From: Streptomyces humidus
GTDB taxonomy: Bacteria > Actinomycetota > Actinomycetes > Streptomycetales > Streptomycetaceae
Assembly (NCBI RefSeq): GCF_014649655.1
Contig: NZ_BMTL01000026.1
Location: 90,172 to 154,171 of the forward strand
DNA length: 64,000 nucleotides
Direction of reading: 5' to 3'
Shown here: positions 36,042 to 44,394 of the stretch, one piece after another
Layout: the number at the start of each line of letters is the position of its first letter
Position numbering within the stretch: position 1 is the stretch's first letter
Translations under genes and position numbers: made by a program
The notes under the pieces: generated by a model
The model's database searches: none
The model's input: the letters and a program-made list of their open reading frames with translations, nothing else
What the model was told of the DNA's origin: nothing

Positions 36042-37403
36042 ATGACCGTCCGCAAGCTTTCGCCCAGCCCGAGGAGAACGCTCGGCAAGCGGCATACGGA
36101 ATTACTGGCCGGGTGCGCGGCCACCGTGTTGCTCACCGTGACGGCCTGCGGGGGCGGTACCGCCAGTACGACCACCAAGGACGGCTTCGCCCAGGTTCCC
36201 CAGAAGGACGGTGCGCTGACCGTCTGGGTGGACGCGACCCGCATGGAGGCCGCCGAGCAGTACCAGCGACTGCACCCGGACGTGAAACTGGACATCGTCA
36301 GCTACGACGGCGACGCCAACGGCTCGAACTACCTCCAGACCAAGGTCCAGCTCTTCAACCGCACCGGCAAGGGCTGGCCGGACGTCGTCTTCAGTTCGCA
36401 GAACAACGAGGCCTCCTGGGCGGTCGACGCGGACTTCGCCGCTCCGCTCGACAAGGGCCTGATCCCCGAGTCGACCCTGGGCCGGTTCTCGAAGGGCGCC
36501 AACGACGTCTGCACGGTGGACGGCACCCTCTACTGTCTGCGCAACGACCTCTCCCAGGCGGTGCTCTGGTACAACGCCCCGCTGCTGAAGAAGTTCGGCT
36601 ACACGGTGCCCACGACCTGGGAGGAGTACCGGCAACTCGGCGAGAAGGTTTCCGAGGAGCACCCCGGCTATCTCGTGGGTGACGCGGGCGACTCCTTCAC
36701 CCCCGAGATCTACCTGTGGGCGGGCAAGTGCGGCGCCAACCACATCACCGGGCCCAAGTCCGTCTCGGTGAACACCACCAGCGAGGCCTGCACCAGGATG
36801 GCCGGGCTCCTGGACGTGCTGATCAAGAACAAGTCCATGTCCACGAGCGGCGTCTTCAGCACCGACTTCGGCAAGAACCAGGCCGACAAGGTCCTGCTCA
36901 TGCCGGGCCCGGCCTGGTACGGCGGCGCGGTCTTCAAGGACACCCTCAAGGTTCCGGCCAAGCAGATAGCGGCCGCTCCCGTCCCGCAGTGGCAGGGGGA
37001 GAACGCTCCGTCCACGGGCAACGTCGGCGGCGGTACCTGGCTGCTGTCCCGGCACTCCACCCACATCAAGGCCGCCACCGAATTCCTCAAGTGGGTCACC
37101 ACCGACAACGCCTACCAGGGGGAGAAGGCGCCCGGCTTCCCCGCCTACGCGCCCGCGTCCGAGGCCTGGCTGAAGGGACAGGCGGCCTCCGGATACTTCG
37201 CCGGCGACCTGAGCGCGCTCGCGGCCGCCTCCTCCCAGGTCTGGCCCGAGTGGGGCTCGGGCCGGTTCAGCCAGGAGGCGATCTGGGCCGCCACCGTCAA
37301 GCCCGGCATCACCCAGGGCAAGTCCATCGTCTCGATGCTGCCGGCCTGGCAGGACTCCATCGTCAAGTACGCCCGGGCCAACGGATACAAGGTCGCGCAG
37401 TGA
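36042..37403 (+). CDS. Sugar-type ABC transporter substrate-binding lipoprotein
   Basis: The 453-aa protein is a family 1 extracellular solute-binding protein. It has a lipobox ending TVTAC (Cys about residue 36) and a mature part with PQKDGALTVWVDATRMEAAE and GKGWPDVVFSSQNNEASWA. It would bind an oligosaccharide or glycoside for import by the two permeases that follow. Codon 21 (36102-36104) is TTA, which in Streptomyces requires the bldA tRNA. The first permease gene overlaps its stop by 4 bp. No ATPase gene is present, so a shared MsiK-type ATPase is likely. Confidence 0.92.
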   Translation: MTVRKLSPSPRRTLGKRHTELLAGCAATVLLTVTACGGGTASTTTKDGFAQVPQKDGALTVWVDATRMEAAEQYQRLHPDVKLDIVSYDGDANGSNYLQTKVQLFNRTGKGWPDVVFSSQNNEASWAVDADFAAPLDKGLIPESTLGRFSKGANDVCTVDGTLYCLRNDLSQAVLWYNAPLLKKFGYTVPTTWEEYRQLGEKVSEEHPGYLVGDAGDSFTPEIYLWAGKCGANHITGPKSVSVNTTSEACTRMAGLLDVLIKNKSMSTSGVFSTDFGKNQADKVLLMPGPAWYGGAVFKDTLKVPAKQIAAAPVPQWQGENAPSTGNVGGGTWLLSRHSTHIKAATEFLKWVTTDNAYQGEKAPGFPAYAPASEAWLKGQAASGYFAGDLSALAAASSQVWPEWGSGRFSQEAIWAATVKPGITQGKSIVSMLPAWQDSIVKYARANGYKVAQ

Positions 37404-38314
37404 CCCTCACCCACTCCCCGGCCGGCTCTGCCGCCCGGCGCCGTCGCGGCGCCGCCCGGCAGAGCCGGGCCGGCACGGCCTTCGTCGCCGCCTACGTGCT
37501 CCTGCTGATCGCGTTCGGCATCCTGCCGACCGGATACGCCGTCTACTTCGCCTTCACCGACGCCGGGGGAACGTTCACCGGCTTCGCCAACTTCATCGAC
37601 ACGGCGCAGGACTTCCGCTTCATGGACGCCGTCGGCCATGTCGCGCTCTATCTCCTGTTCTGGCTGGTCTCACTCGTGGTGTTCGTGGTGGCCCTGGCGC
37701 TGCTGCTGCACCGTCTCGCCTCAGGCGCCGTCAGCAAGTCCCTGCGCTTCCTCTTCTACATCCCCGGAGCACTCGCCGGCGCCGCGAGTGTGCTGGTGTG
37801 GCTGTTCATGCTCGACCCGGCGGTGAGCCCGGTCAGTTCGCTGCTGGGCATGCTGGGGTTCCACACCTTCGGCGAGGTGATCGCGCCCGGCAACCTGCCC
37901 CTGCTCTTCACGATCATCGCGTTCTGGACCGGCGCGGGCGGCTGGATCGTCGTCATCCACGGGGCGCTCGACAACATTCCCCGGGACGTCATGGAAGCCG
38001 CGCGCATCGACGGCGCGGGCGCCTGGCAGACCGCCTGGCGCGTCCAGATCCCCATGCTCCGCAAGTGGATCGTGTACATGGTGATCCTGGCCTTCGCGGG
38101 CGGCGCCCAGCTCTTCGTGGAGCCGCAGTTGCTGTCCCTCGCCAGTGTGGGCGTGGCCGGACGCGACTACTCGCTCAACCAGCTGACCTACGACTTCGCC
38201 TTTCAGATGAACAACGTCAACGGCGCCGCCGCGGTCTCGGTGGAGCTCCTGGTCGTCAGCGTGTCGGCCGCCGCCGTCTTCGTCGCGCGGTCGAGGTTCT
38301 TCGATGCCGACTGA
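37400..38314 (+). CDS. Sugar-type ABC transporter permease 1 (MalF type)
   Basis: The 304-aa inner-membrane protein has six predicted spans. Its EAA loop is near residues 195-215 (DNIPRDVMEAARIDGAGAWQ). The start is GTG at 37400, overlapping the TGA of the binding-protein gene (GTGA). It overlaps the next permease by 11 bp. Confidence 0.93.
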   Translation: MTLTHSPAGSAARRRRGAARQSRAGTAFVAAYVLLLIAFGILPTGYAVYFAFTDAGGTFTGFANFIDTAQDFRFMDAVGHVALYLLFWLVSLVVFVVALALLLHRLASGAVSKSLRFLFYIPGALAGAASVLVWLFMLDPAVSPVSSLLGMLGFHTFGEVIAPGNLPLLFTIIAFWTGAGGWIVVIHGALDNIPRDVMEAARIDGAGAWQTAWRVQIPMLRKWIVYMVILAFAGGAQLFVEPQLLSLASVGVAGRDYSLNQLTYDFAFQMNNVNGAAAVSVELLVVSVSAAAVFVARSRFFDAD

Positions 38315-39281
38315 GACCCCTGCCGGACCGGCCGCCGCCCCGCCACGCACGGAACGGGAACCGAACGCCATGAGCCGAGCCCACCACCAGGCCCGTCAGC
38401 GGCGGCGCCCCCGTGCCCCGCGTCGCCTCGTGCCCCGCCTGCTGACCGGCTCCGTACTCCTCGTCTTCACGGTGTTCTTCGTGCTGCCGGTGCTGTGGCT
38501 CGTCCTCGCGGCGACCAAGACCGACCAGCAGCTCGTGCACGGCAGCCCGCTGTCCTTCGGCTCCTGGCACGCCTTCAGGACGAACTGGGACCGCCTCACC
38601 GCGTTCCAGGACAACGCCGTCCTGCAGTGGCTGGGCAACTCCACCTCGTACGCGCTGATCTCACTGGTCATCACCCTGTGTGTGGCCGTGCCTGCGGGAT
38701 ACGCCCTGGCCATGACCGAGTTCCGCGGACGGCACACGTTGCTGGTCTCGACCCTGGTCGTGATGCTCATGCCGACCGCCACACTGGTGGTGCCGTTGTT
38801 CCTGGAGATCAACGCGGTGCACCTGATCGGCACGATGTGGTCGATCATCCTGCCGTACTCGTTCTACCCGTTCGGGGTGTACCTGACGTACATCTACTTC
38901 AGCACCGCCGTGCCGAGGGACCTGCTGGCGGCGGCCCGGATGGACGGCTGTTCGGAGTTCGGCGTGTTCCGGCACATCGCTCTGCCGCTGGCGACGCCGG
39001 TCATCGCTCTCGTGGGCTTCTTCAGCTTCGTCGCCAACTGGACCAACTACTTCCTGCCGTACGTGATGCTCCCCGAGAGCGACCAGATGCCCGTCCAGGT
39101 CGGCGTGGGAAGCCTGCTCAGCAATGTGCCGTCCTTCAACCCGGCCGTCGGCACCCTCGCGATCGAGCGCCCGCAGCTCGCACTGGCCACGCTCCTGGCC
39201 ATCACACCCGTGCTGATCGTCTTTCTCTTCGCCCAGCGCTTCCTGGTCAGCGGGATGCTCGCCGGCGCCACCAAGGAATAG
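38304..39281 (+). CDS. Sugar-type ABC transporter permease 2 (MalG type)
   Basis: The 325-aa protein has an arginine-rich N-terminus and six predicted spans. Its EAA motif is VPRDLLAAARMDGCSEFGVF, near residues 200-220. The ATG at 38304 overlaps the end of permease 1, indicating coupled translation. An in-frame ATG at 38370 is an alternative start. The 670-aa enzyme gene follows after 64 bp. Confidence 0.92.
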   Translation: MPTETPAGPAAAPPRTEREPNAMSRAHHQARQRRRPRAPRRLVPRLLTGSVLLVFTVFFVLPVLWLVLAATKTDQQLVHGSPLSFGSWHAFRTNWDRLTAFQDNAVLQWLGNSTSYALISLVITLCVAVPAGYALAMTEFRGRHTLLVSTLVVMLMPTATLVVPLFLEINAVHLIGTMWSIILPYSFYPFGVYLTYIYFSTAVPRDLLAAARMDGCSEFGVFRHIALPLATPVIALVGFFSFVANWTNYFLPYVMLPESDQMPVQVGVGSLLSNVPSFNPAVGTLAIERPQLALATLLAITPVLIVFLFAQRFLVSGMLAGATKE

Positions 39282-39345
39282 CGGCCCGGCCCTGCCGCCG
39301 TCCCCGGCGCACGGTGTCCCGCCGTCCACCCCGAACGGAGACCCC

Positions 39346-41358
39346 ATGCCCTCCGACTCTCCCGACGTCACCCCGGCCGAGGACTCCCCCCGCGGCCACC
39401 CGGTCCCGCCGCCCGGGATCGAGGCAGGCGTGCCGCTGCTCGAACCACCCGGCTGGGCCGTGGCCCAGCGAGCGCTGTTCGACCTCCTCGACCACTCCTG
39501 GCGGCGCTTCGCCCGCGACTTCACCGGCCCCGACGGACGACTGAACTACTCGGGACCGCTGACCACCCGTGACGGTGCGGACGACTTCTACGAGGTGTTC
39601 TTCAACTGGCCCCAGCTGTACCTCCTCGGCGGCGCCGACGACCTGCTGCCCGCCGGCGAGAAACACTGGGAGGGCGTGACCCGGCAGCTGACCGAACTCG
39701 GCATGCTGCGCGACGAGTACGAGCGCGGCTACGACTGGTTCCACCAGGGCGAGAGCCTGCTGCTGCTGTACTTCCTGTGCATGGCCGCTCCGGACCGCTG
39801 GGCCGGACGCGCCCTGCGCTTCGCCCAGCTGTACGTCGACCCCGCCAAGGGCAACTACGACCCCGAGCACCGCATCATCACCCGTCCGCACAACGGCAGC
39901 GACCCCGACCGCACCGGCCTGTTCGACGGCGACGTCTACCCGTGGCTGCCCGAGGAAGCGCAGACATACGGGTTCCCGCTCGACTGGATCCCCGAGGCCG
40001 ACGGCGGCCCGTACCCCCTCTCCGAGGATCCGCGTCTCGGCGCGCAGATGCGTGATCGGACGGGCGTCGGCGACACCGCCGTCAACCTCGCCGCGGCCGG
40101 GCTGGTCCTCAACGCCTGGATCCTCTCCGGCGAGGATCGCTACCGCGACTGGATCGTCGCGTACGTGGGCGCGTGGCGCGAGCGCACCGAGGCGAACGGC
40201 GGCCTCGTCCCCGACAACGTCGCCCCGGACGGCGTCGTCGGAGGCCTGCTGGAGGGCCGCTGGTACGGCGGCCACTACGGCTGGTCCTGGCCGCACGGCT
40301 GGCACAGCGTGGGCCACGCGGCCTGTGTGGCGGCGCTCGCGGCGGCCACGGCCACCGGTGACGACGACTACCTCTCCATGGTCACGACCTCGCTCGACAC
40401 CCTCATCGGCCACGCCAAGGTGATGCCCCACACCGAGGCGGACTCCAGTCTCCCCTCCAAGTGGGCGGTCGAACTCGGCCCGGACGTCCACACACCCACA
40501 CCGCACCTGCCGTTCCGCCACAACGACTCGGGCTGGTTCGACCACAACCCGGCCACCGCGCCCGTCCCGGTGGCCCTGTGGCACCACACGGCCTCCGAAG
40601 CCGACCGCGCCCGGCTGGAGCGGCTGCGCGAGGCCGACGGCATCGACTGGCGCACCGTGCGGCCCTTCCGCTCCAAGGAGGAATCCGGACACGAGAAGGC
40701 CTGGTTCGCCTTCCTGGCTGGCGACGACCCCGGCTATCCCGAGCGGATCCTCGCCGCGGCCCAGGCGCAGGTCCACCACCGCCTGCGGCGCATGGACCGC
40801 TACCGTGACCTGGACGTGGACGAGGCCGACATCCACGTGTGGCAGCTGTGCAACCCCGTGGTCACCGAGGCCCTCGTACAGCTGACCTGGGGCGGTCCCC
40901 AAGTGCTGTACGGCGGGGGTCTGCAGCAGGCCCGGCTGCGCTATCACGACGCCGAGGCCCGCCGCGCCGGCCTGCCCCCGGACGTGGCCGCCCTGGTCAC
41001 CTCCATCGACCCCGAGGCGACCACCGTCGAACTGGTCAACCTCTCTCCCGAGACGGATCGCACGGTGATCGTCCAGGCCGGCGCCTTCGCCGAGCACACC
41101 ATCGCCGCCGTCCGGTACACGACCTGCGAGGACGACGGATGGATCGGGGACCTGTACGACTACGGCCACACCGAGCCCGTCGTCACCGAGACGGAGCAGG
41201 CCTGCGACAGCGACTTCCTGACCGTGCGGCTGCCCGCGTCCACCCGCGTCCGGCTCGTCCTGCGGCTCCGCCTGCGCACCAACACACCGAGCTACCGGAC
41301 ACCGTTCGACCCCACGCCCGGCCGGACCACCCCGGCCGCGGAGGGAGAGACCGCATGA
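39346..41358 (+). CDS. Large enzyme of unknown function in an ABC import operon, probable carbohydrate-active
   Basis: I do not recognise a named family. The 670-aa protein has no signal peptide, so it should act inside the cell. Residues about 60-480 are rich in aromatic and acidic helical segments (YDWFHQGESLLLLYFLCM, WPHGWHSVGHAACVAALAAA, AQVHHRLRRMDRYRDLDVDE), which suggests an alpha/alpha-barrel as in many glycoside hydrolases and lyases. The last 130 residues look like a beta-rich domain. Being last in a sugar-type import operon, it probably degrades or isomerises the imported compound. Conserved acidic and His residues around 200-350 are candidates for the active site. Confidence 0.72.
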   Translation: MPSDSPDVTPAEDSPRGHPVPPPGIEAGVPLLEPPGWAVAQRALFDLLDHSWRRFARDFTGPDGRLNYSGPLTTRDGADDFYEVFFNWPQLYLLGGADDLLPAGEKHWEGVTRQLTELGMLRDEYERGYDWFHQGESLLLLYFLCMAAPDRWAGRALRFAQLYVDPAKGNYDPEHRIITRPHNGSDPDRTGLFDGDVYPWLPEEAQTYGFPLDWIPEADGGPYPLSEDPRLGAQMRDRTGVGDTAVNLAAAGLVLNAWILSGEDRYRDWIVAYVGAWRERTEANGGLVPDNVAPDGVVGGLLEGRWYGGHYGWSWPHGWHSVGHAACVAALAAATATGDDDYLSMVTTSLDTLIGHAKVMPHTEADSSLPSKWAVELGPDVHTPTPHLPFRHNDSGWFDHNPATAPVPVALWHHTASEADRARLERLREADGIDWRTVRPFRSKEESGHEKAWFAFLAGDDPGYPERILAAAQAQVHHRLRRMDRYRDLDVDEADIHVWQLCNPVVTEALVQLTWGGPQVLYGGGLQQARLRYHDAEARRAGLPPDVAALVTSIDPEATTVELVNLSPETDRTVIVQAGAFAEHTIAAVRYTTCEDDGWIGDLYDYGHTEPVVTETEQACDSDFLTVRLPASTRVRLVLRLRLRTNTPSYRTPFDPTPGRTTPAAEGETA

Positions 41359-41372
41359 AACGCATCGCCCGG

Positions 41373-41404
41373 ACCATCGGGCTCCGGAACAGGAGCCCGA
41401 TGGT
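41373..41404. terminator. Perfect hairpin between convergent genes
   Basis: ACCATCGGGCTCC (41373-41385) pairs perfectly with 41392-41404 around a 6-nt loop. It lies 14 bp past the import operon and 57 bp past the convergent PAS-LuxR gene, so it may terminate both. Confidence 0.8.
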
Positions 41405-41460
41405 CGAGGCGGTGATCGACCGGGCGGAACCGACGTCACCGGTCGTCGGCGAGATGCCCG

Positions 41461-42660
41461 TCAGGCGGTGCTGAGGGGATGCGCCGCCGTGGCCGAGCGT
41501 GGGGGCCAGGCGTGGGGGGCCAGTATGCCGAGGACGTAGGCGCGGGCGACGAGGGCCGGTCGGGTCGCGGCGCCCAGCAGGTGCCGCAGGCGGCTGAGGT
41601 GGTAGTCGAGCGTCTGCCGCGACAGTCTCAGCGAGGCGGCTATGTCGCTGTTGCTGCTGCCCTGCGCCAGCAGCGACAGGATGCGGATCTGCGCGGCGGT
41701 GAGCGGCGGGTGGGCCTCGTGGGCCAGGCTCTGATGGGTGATCACGGCCCAGACGTGCCGCGCCCGGCCGCCGGAATGGCCGATAGTCGTCAGGTGGAGC
41801 TCCGCCCGCCGCTGCAGTCCATGGGCGTCGACGAGCACGGCGGTGGTCTCGACACGTCGGGTGCGGCGGGCTATCAGACTGTTCCAGCGGCGGTGCAACC
41901 GGTCGAGGTCGGGCCCCGGCCCGGGGGCCAGCAGCGTGTGGGCGCGGCGGCCCACGAGGTCGGGCAGGCCGAGGTGGAACAGTTCGGCGGCCGCCACGCT
42001 CGCCTCGATCACCCGCCCGTTCGCCGACAACAGGGCGCACGGCAGCCCGCTGTGGTCACGCAGTGCGCTCAGGTTCTCCTCGGCCTCCTGACGCTGCTCG
42101 GTGGCCCGCAGGTGGTCGGTGATGTCGACGTAGATGCCGGCGACGCACGTGCGGGACCGTTCCCGCACCGGGAAGCGGTGGCCGACCGCGCGGCCCGTGC
42201 TGCCGTCCTGACGCAGGTAGCGCAGAGTGTGCCGGACGGGCGTGCCCCGGGCGAGTATCTGCTGGTCAAGGGCACGGAACCGGTCGGCCTCGGCAGGGGG
42301 GTCGAAGTCCTCGATGTATCTGCCGACCAGTTGCTGCGGAACGGTGCCGTAGAGGTGTGCGTAGGCGTGGTTGGCCCACAGGTAGCGTCCGTCGCGGTCC
42401 CGGATGAAGGCGGCCGCCGGGGCGAGGTCCACGAGGTCCGCGAAGGCGGCGTAGTCGCGGGGCACCGCGAGACCCGCTTCCCGCTGCCGCCGGTCCGGGG
42501 CCCGTTGTGAGCCGCCCGGGCCGGCGGGGCCGCCGGCCTGCGACTCCCCTGCCTGCCGGGTCCCGCCGGCGTCCCCCTCCCCCGCCTGCCACGGCTCGTC
42601 GACTTCCCTCCAGAACACGGGAAGGTTCTCGAGCAGTGTCTTGAGGCTCGGCTCGCCCAC
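41461..42660 (-). CDS. PAS-domain LuxR-type transcriptional regulator
   Basis: The protein of about 399 aa appears to have two PAS folds. The first spans about residues 75-180 (FIRDRDGRYLWANHAYAHLY) and the second about 190-300 (CALLSANGRVIEASVAAAEL). A C-terminal LuxR-type HTH follows (SDIAASLRLSRQTLDYHLSR). PAS domains suggest a small-molecule, haem or redox input. I prefer the GTG at 42660, 6 nt after GGAG, because the 27 codons back to an ATG at 42741 have poor composition. It is divergent from the ATP-grasp operon and may control it. Confidence 0.85.
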   Translation of the reverse strand: MGEPSLKTLLENLPVFWREVDEPWQAGEGDAGGTRQAGESQAGGPAGPGGSQRAPDRRQREAGLAVPRDYAAFADLVDLAPAAAFIRDRDGRYLWANHAYAHLYGTVPQQLVGRYIEDFDPPAEADRFRALDQQILARGTPVRHTLRYLRQDGSTGRAVGHRFPVRERSRTCVAGIYVDITDHLRATEQRQEAEENLSALRDHSGLPCALLSANGRVIEASVAAAELFHLGLPDLVGRRAHTLLAPGPGPDLDRLHRRWNSLIARRTRRVETTAVLVDAHGLQRRAELHLTTIGHSGGRARHVWAVITHQSLAHEAHPPLTAAQIRILSLLAQGSSNSDIAASLRLSRQTLDYHLSRLRHLLGAATRPALVARAYVLGILAPHAWPPRSATAAHPLSTA

Positions 42661-42828
42661 AACGGTCTCCGTCCGTGTACGACTGACTGACGCACAGTCA
42701 CATGAGGTCGGATTTCCCGCCCGGAACGGCACAAGCTCCATTCCCGGCCGAGTTGCCGGAGGGGACGGCGGCCCCGCTCGCCCTGTCGCCCGGGCCCGGC
42801 TCCGGGTCCGACGGTCTGCGGCTCACCG

Positions 42829-42858
42829 CCGCGACTCAGGCATTTGCCTGAGTCGCGG
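42829..42858. promoter_or_regulatory. Perfect 30-bp palindrome in the PAS-LuxR/ATP-grasp divergent region
   Basis: CCGCGACTCAGGCA (42829-42842) is followed by two T residues and its exact reverse complement (42845-42858). It lies about 163 bp before the ATP-grasp start. It could be an operator for the divergent regulator or an RNA hairpin in the leader; nothing nearby needs a terminator here. Confidence 0.7.
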
Positions 42859-43020
42859 GCGCCCTCTGCGGCGATGTGGACGGTCACAGCCTGGTCCCCT
42901 GGAGTGTGCGGGCGAGCGGACACGCAGGACGCCGTCCCCGCATGCGATCCCCGGGCCCGTCACCGCACCGACGGTGCCGCGGACGGCCCCTGCCGACCAG
43001 GTGAACGGAGACGAATTTCT

Positions 43021-44394
43021 GTGAGCACGGTGCTGTTGGTGCATGCCAAGGGTGGTCCACCGCTCGGCCATGTCCTGTCCCGGACGGCTGCGAGGGCGGA
43101 CGTGCACCTGCTGGCGCTCAGCGCTCTTCCCCCCGCCGTGGCGGGTTCCGTCGGGAGACTGTGCGCCTCGGTCACGACGCCGGGCGACGCGGGCCGCTCC
43201 GACCTGGTCTCCCTGATCGTCTCGCGTGCCCGGGAGGTGGGCGCGGACGCCGTGATCACCTTCTCCGAGTACGCGGTCGTGGCCGTCGCCGAGGCCTGCG
43301 AGAAGCTCGGCCTGCCGGGCGCGGGCGCGGCCGCCGCACTGGCGCGCGACAAGCGGCTGATGCGCGGCGCCTGGCAGCGCAGCGGCTTGCCGCAGCCCGC
43401 CTTCCGTCCCGTCGCCACGGAGGCGGATCTGCGGGCGGCGGTGGACTCCCTGTCCTGCCCGCTGCTGCTCAAGGCCGCCTGGAGCGCGGGATCCACCGCC
43501 CACCAGATCATCAGCTCCCCCGGCGACGTGTCCGCCGCCTGGGCCCGCTCGCGCCAGGTCATGGCGGAGTCCGCCCAGTTGGGATTCGCGGAGCTGCATG
43601 TCGCCGAGGCGGAAGCCGACTTCGTCGTCGAGGAGATCGTCAGCGGCACGGCGGCGGACTGGTTCGACGAGCCGGGCTGGGGCGACTACCTCAGCGTCGA
43701 GGGCGTCGTGGCGGACGGTGTCTTCCGTCCCGTCTGCCTCAGCGGCCGGATGCCCACCGTCGAGCCCTTCACCGAACGCGCAGGCATCACCCCCGCCCCG
43801 CTGTCGCCCGACGCGCAGGACCGCGTCGTGGACCTGGCGCGCCGCGCCGTCGACGCACTGGGCCTGCGCGACTGCGGGACGCACACCGAGATCAAGCTCG
43901 GCCCGGACGGCCGTATGTGGCTCATCGAGACCGCCGCCCGGTTCGGCGGCGCGATGACGGTGCCGCAGATCGAGGAGGTCTTCGGACCGGACCTGGTGGG
44001 CATGCTCGTCGACCACCTCCTGGGACGCCCTGTCGCCTGGCCGGAGCAGGCTCTGACACCGGCGCAGGCCCGGGGTGCGGCGGGTTCCCTCGTCGTCCTC
44101 GCGGTCGACGGCCGCGGCGAGGCCTGGCAGGACCGCAGGATCTGGGACTTCCCCGTGGTGGCGTCGGGCGTGCCGCTGAGCCCGGACAGCGAGCTGTCGG
44201 TGGTGGCGGAGAGTTCCCTGCCCGAAGGCAGTGTCGTGCCGGTCTACGACCCCGCCGGGGGCGCCAACACCATGGCGGCCCTGTGCCTGCTCTCCGCCGC
44301 CGACCCGCGGACGGTGCTGCGGGACTTCCGAACCCTGGTGGACGCGCTGCCCCGGGTGCTGCCCGCCGCGCAGCGCGAGGAGGCTTCCGCATGA
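43021..44394 (+). CDS. ATP-grasp ligase
   Basis: The 457-aa protein has an ATP-grasp fold like that of L-amino-acid/dipeptide ligases. The N-terminal domain starts STVLLVHAKGGPPLG. The ATP-binding lysine region is PLLLKAAWSAGSTA, and FVVEEIVSG follows. The metal-binding stretch is CGTHTEIKLGPDGRMWLIET, followed by AARFGGAM. Such enzymes join a carboxylate to an amine through an acyl phosphate. GTG start at 43021, about 10 nt after GGAG. It is the first gene of a three-gene operon with 4-bp overlaps. Substrates are unknown; peptide or amide bond formation is inferred. Confidence 0.9.
   Translation: MSTVLLVHAKGGPPLGHVLSRTAARADVHLLALSALPPAVAGSVGRLCASVTTPGDAGRSDLVSLIVSRAREVGADAVITFSEYAVVAVAEACEKLGLPGAGAAAALARDKRLMRGAWQRSGLPQPAFRPVATEADLRAAVDSLSCPLLLKAAWSAGSTAHQIISSPGDVSAAWARSRQVMAESAQLGFAELHVAEAEADFVVEEIVSGTAADWFDEPGWGDYLSVEGVVADGVFRPVCLSGRMPTVEPFTERAGITPAPLSPDAQDRVVDLARRAVDALGLRDCGTHTEIKLGPDGRMWLIETAARFGGAMTVPQIEEVFGPDLVGMLVDHLLGRPVAWPEQALTPAQARGAAGSLVVLAVDGRGEAWQDRRIWDFPVVASGVPLSPDSELSVVAESSLPEGSVVPVYDPAGGANTMAALCLLSAADPRTVLRDFRTLVDALPRVLPAAQREEASA

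Noticed and set aside
41355..41474. A 39-codon frame beginning at an ATGA overlap with the 670-aa enzyme gene
   Set aside because: It contains the perfect terminator hairpin at 41373-41404 and runs into the convergent PAS-LuxR gene; coding is unlikely.
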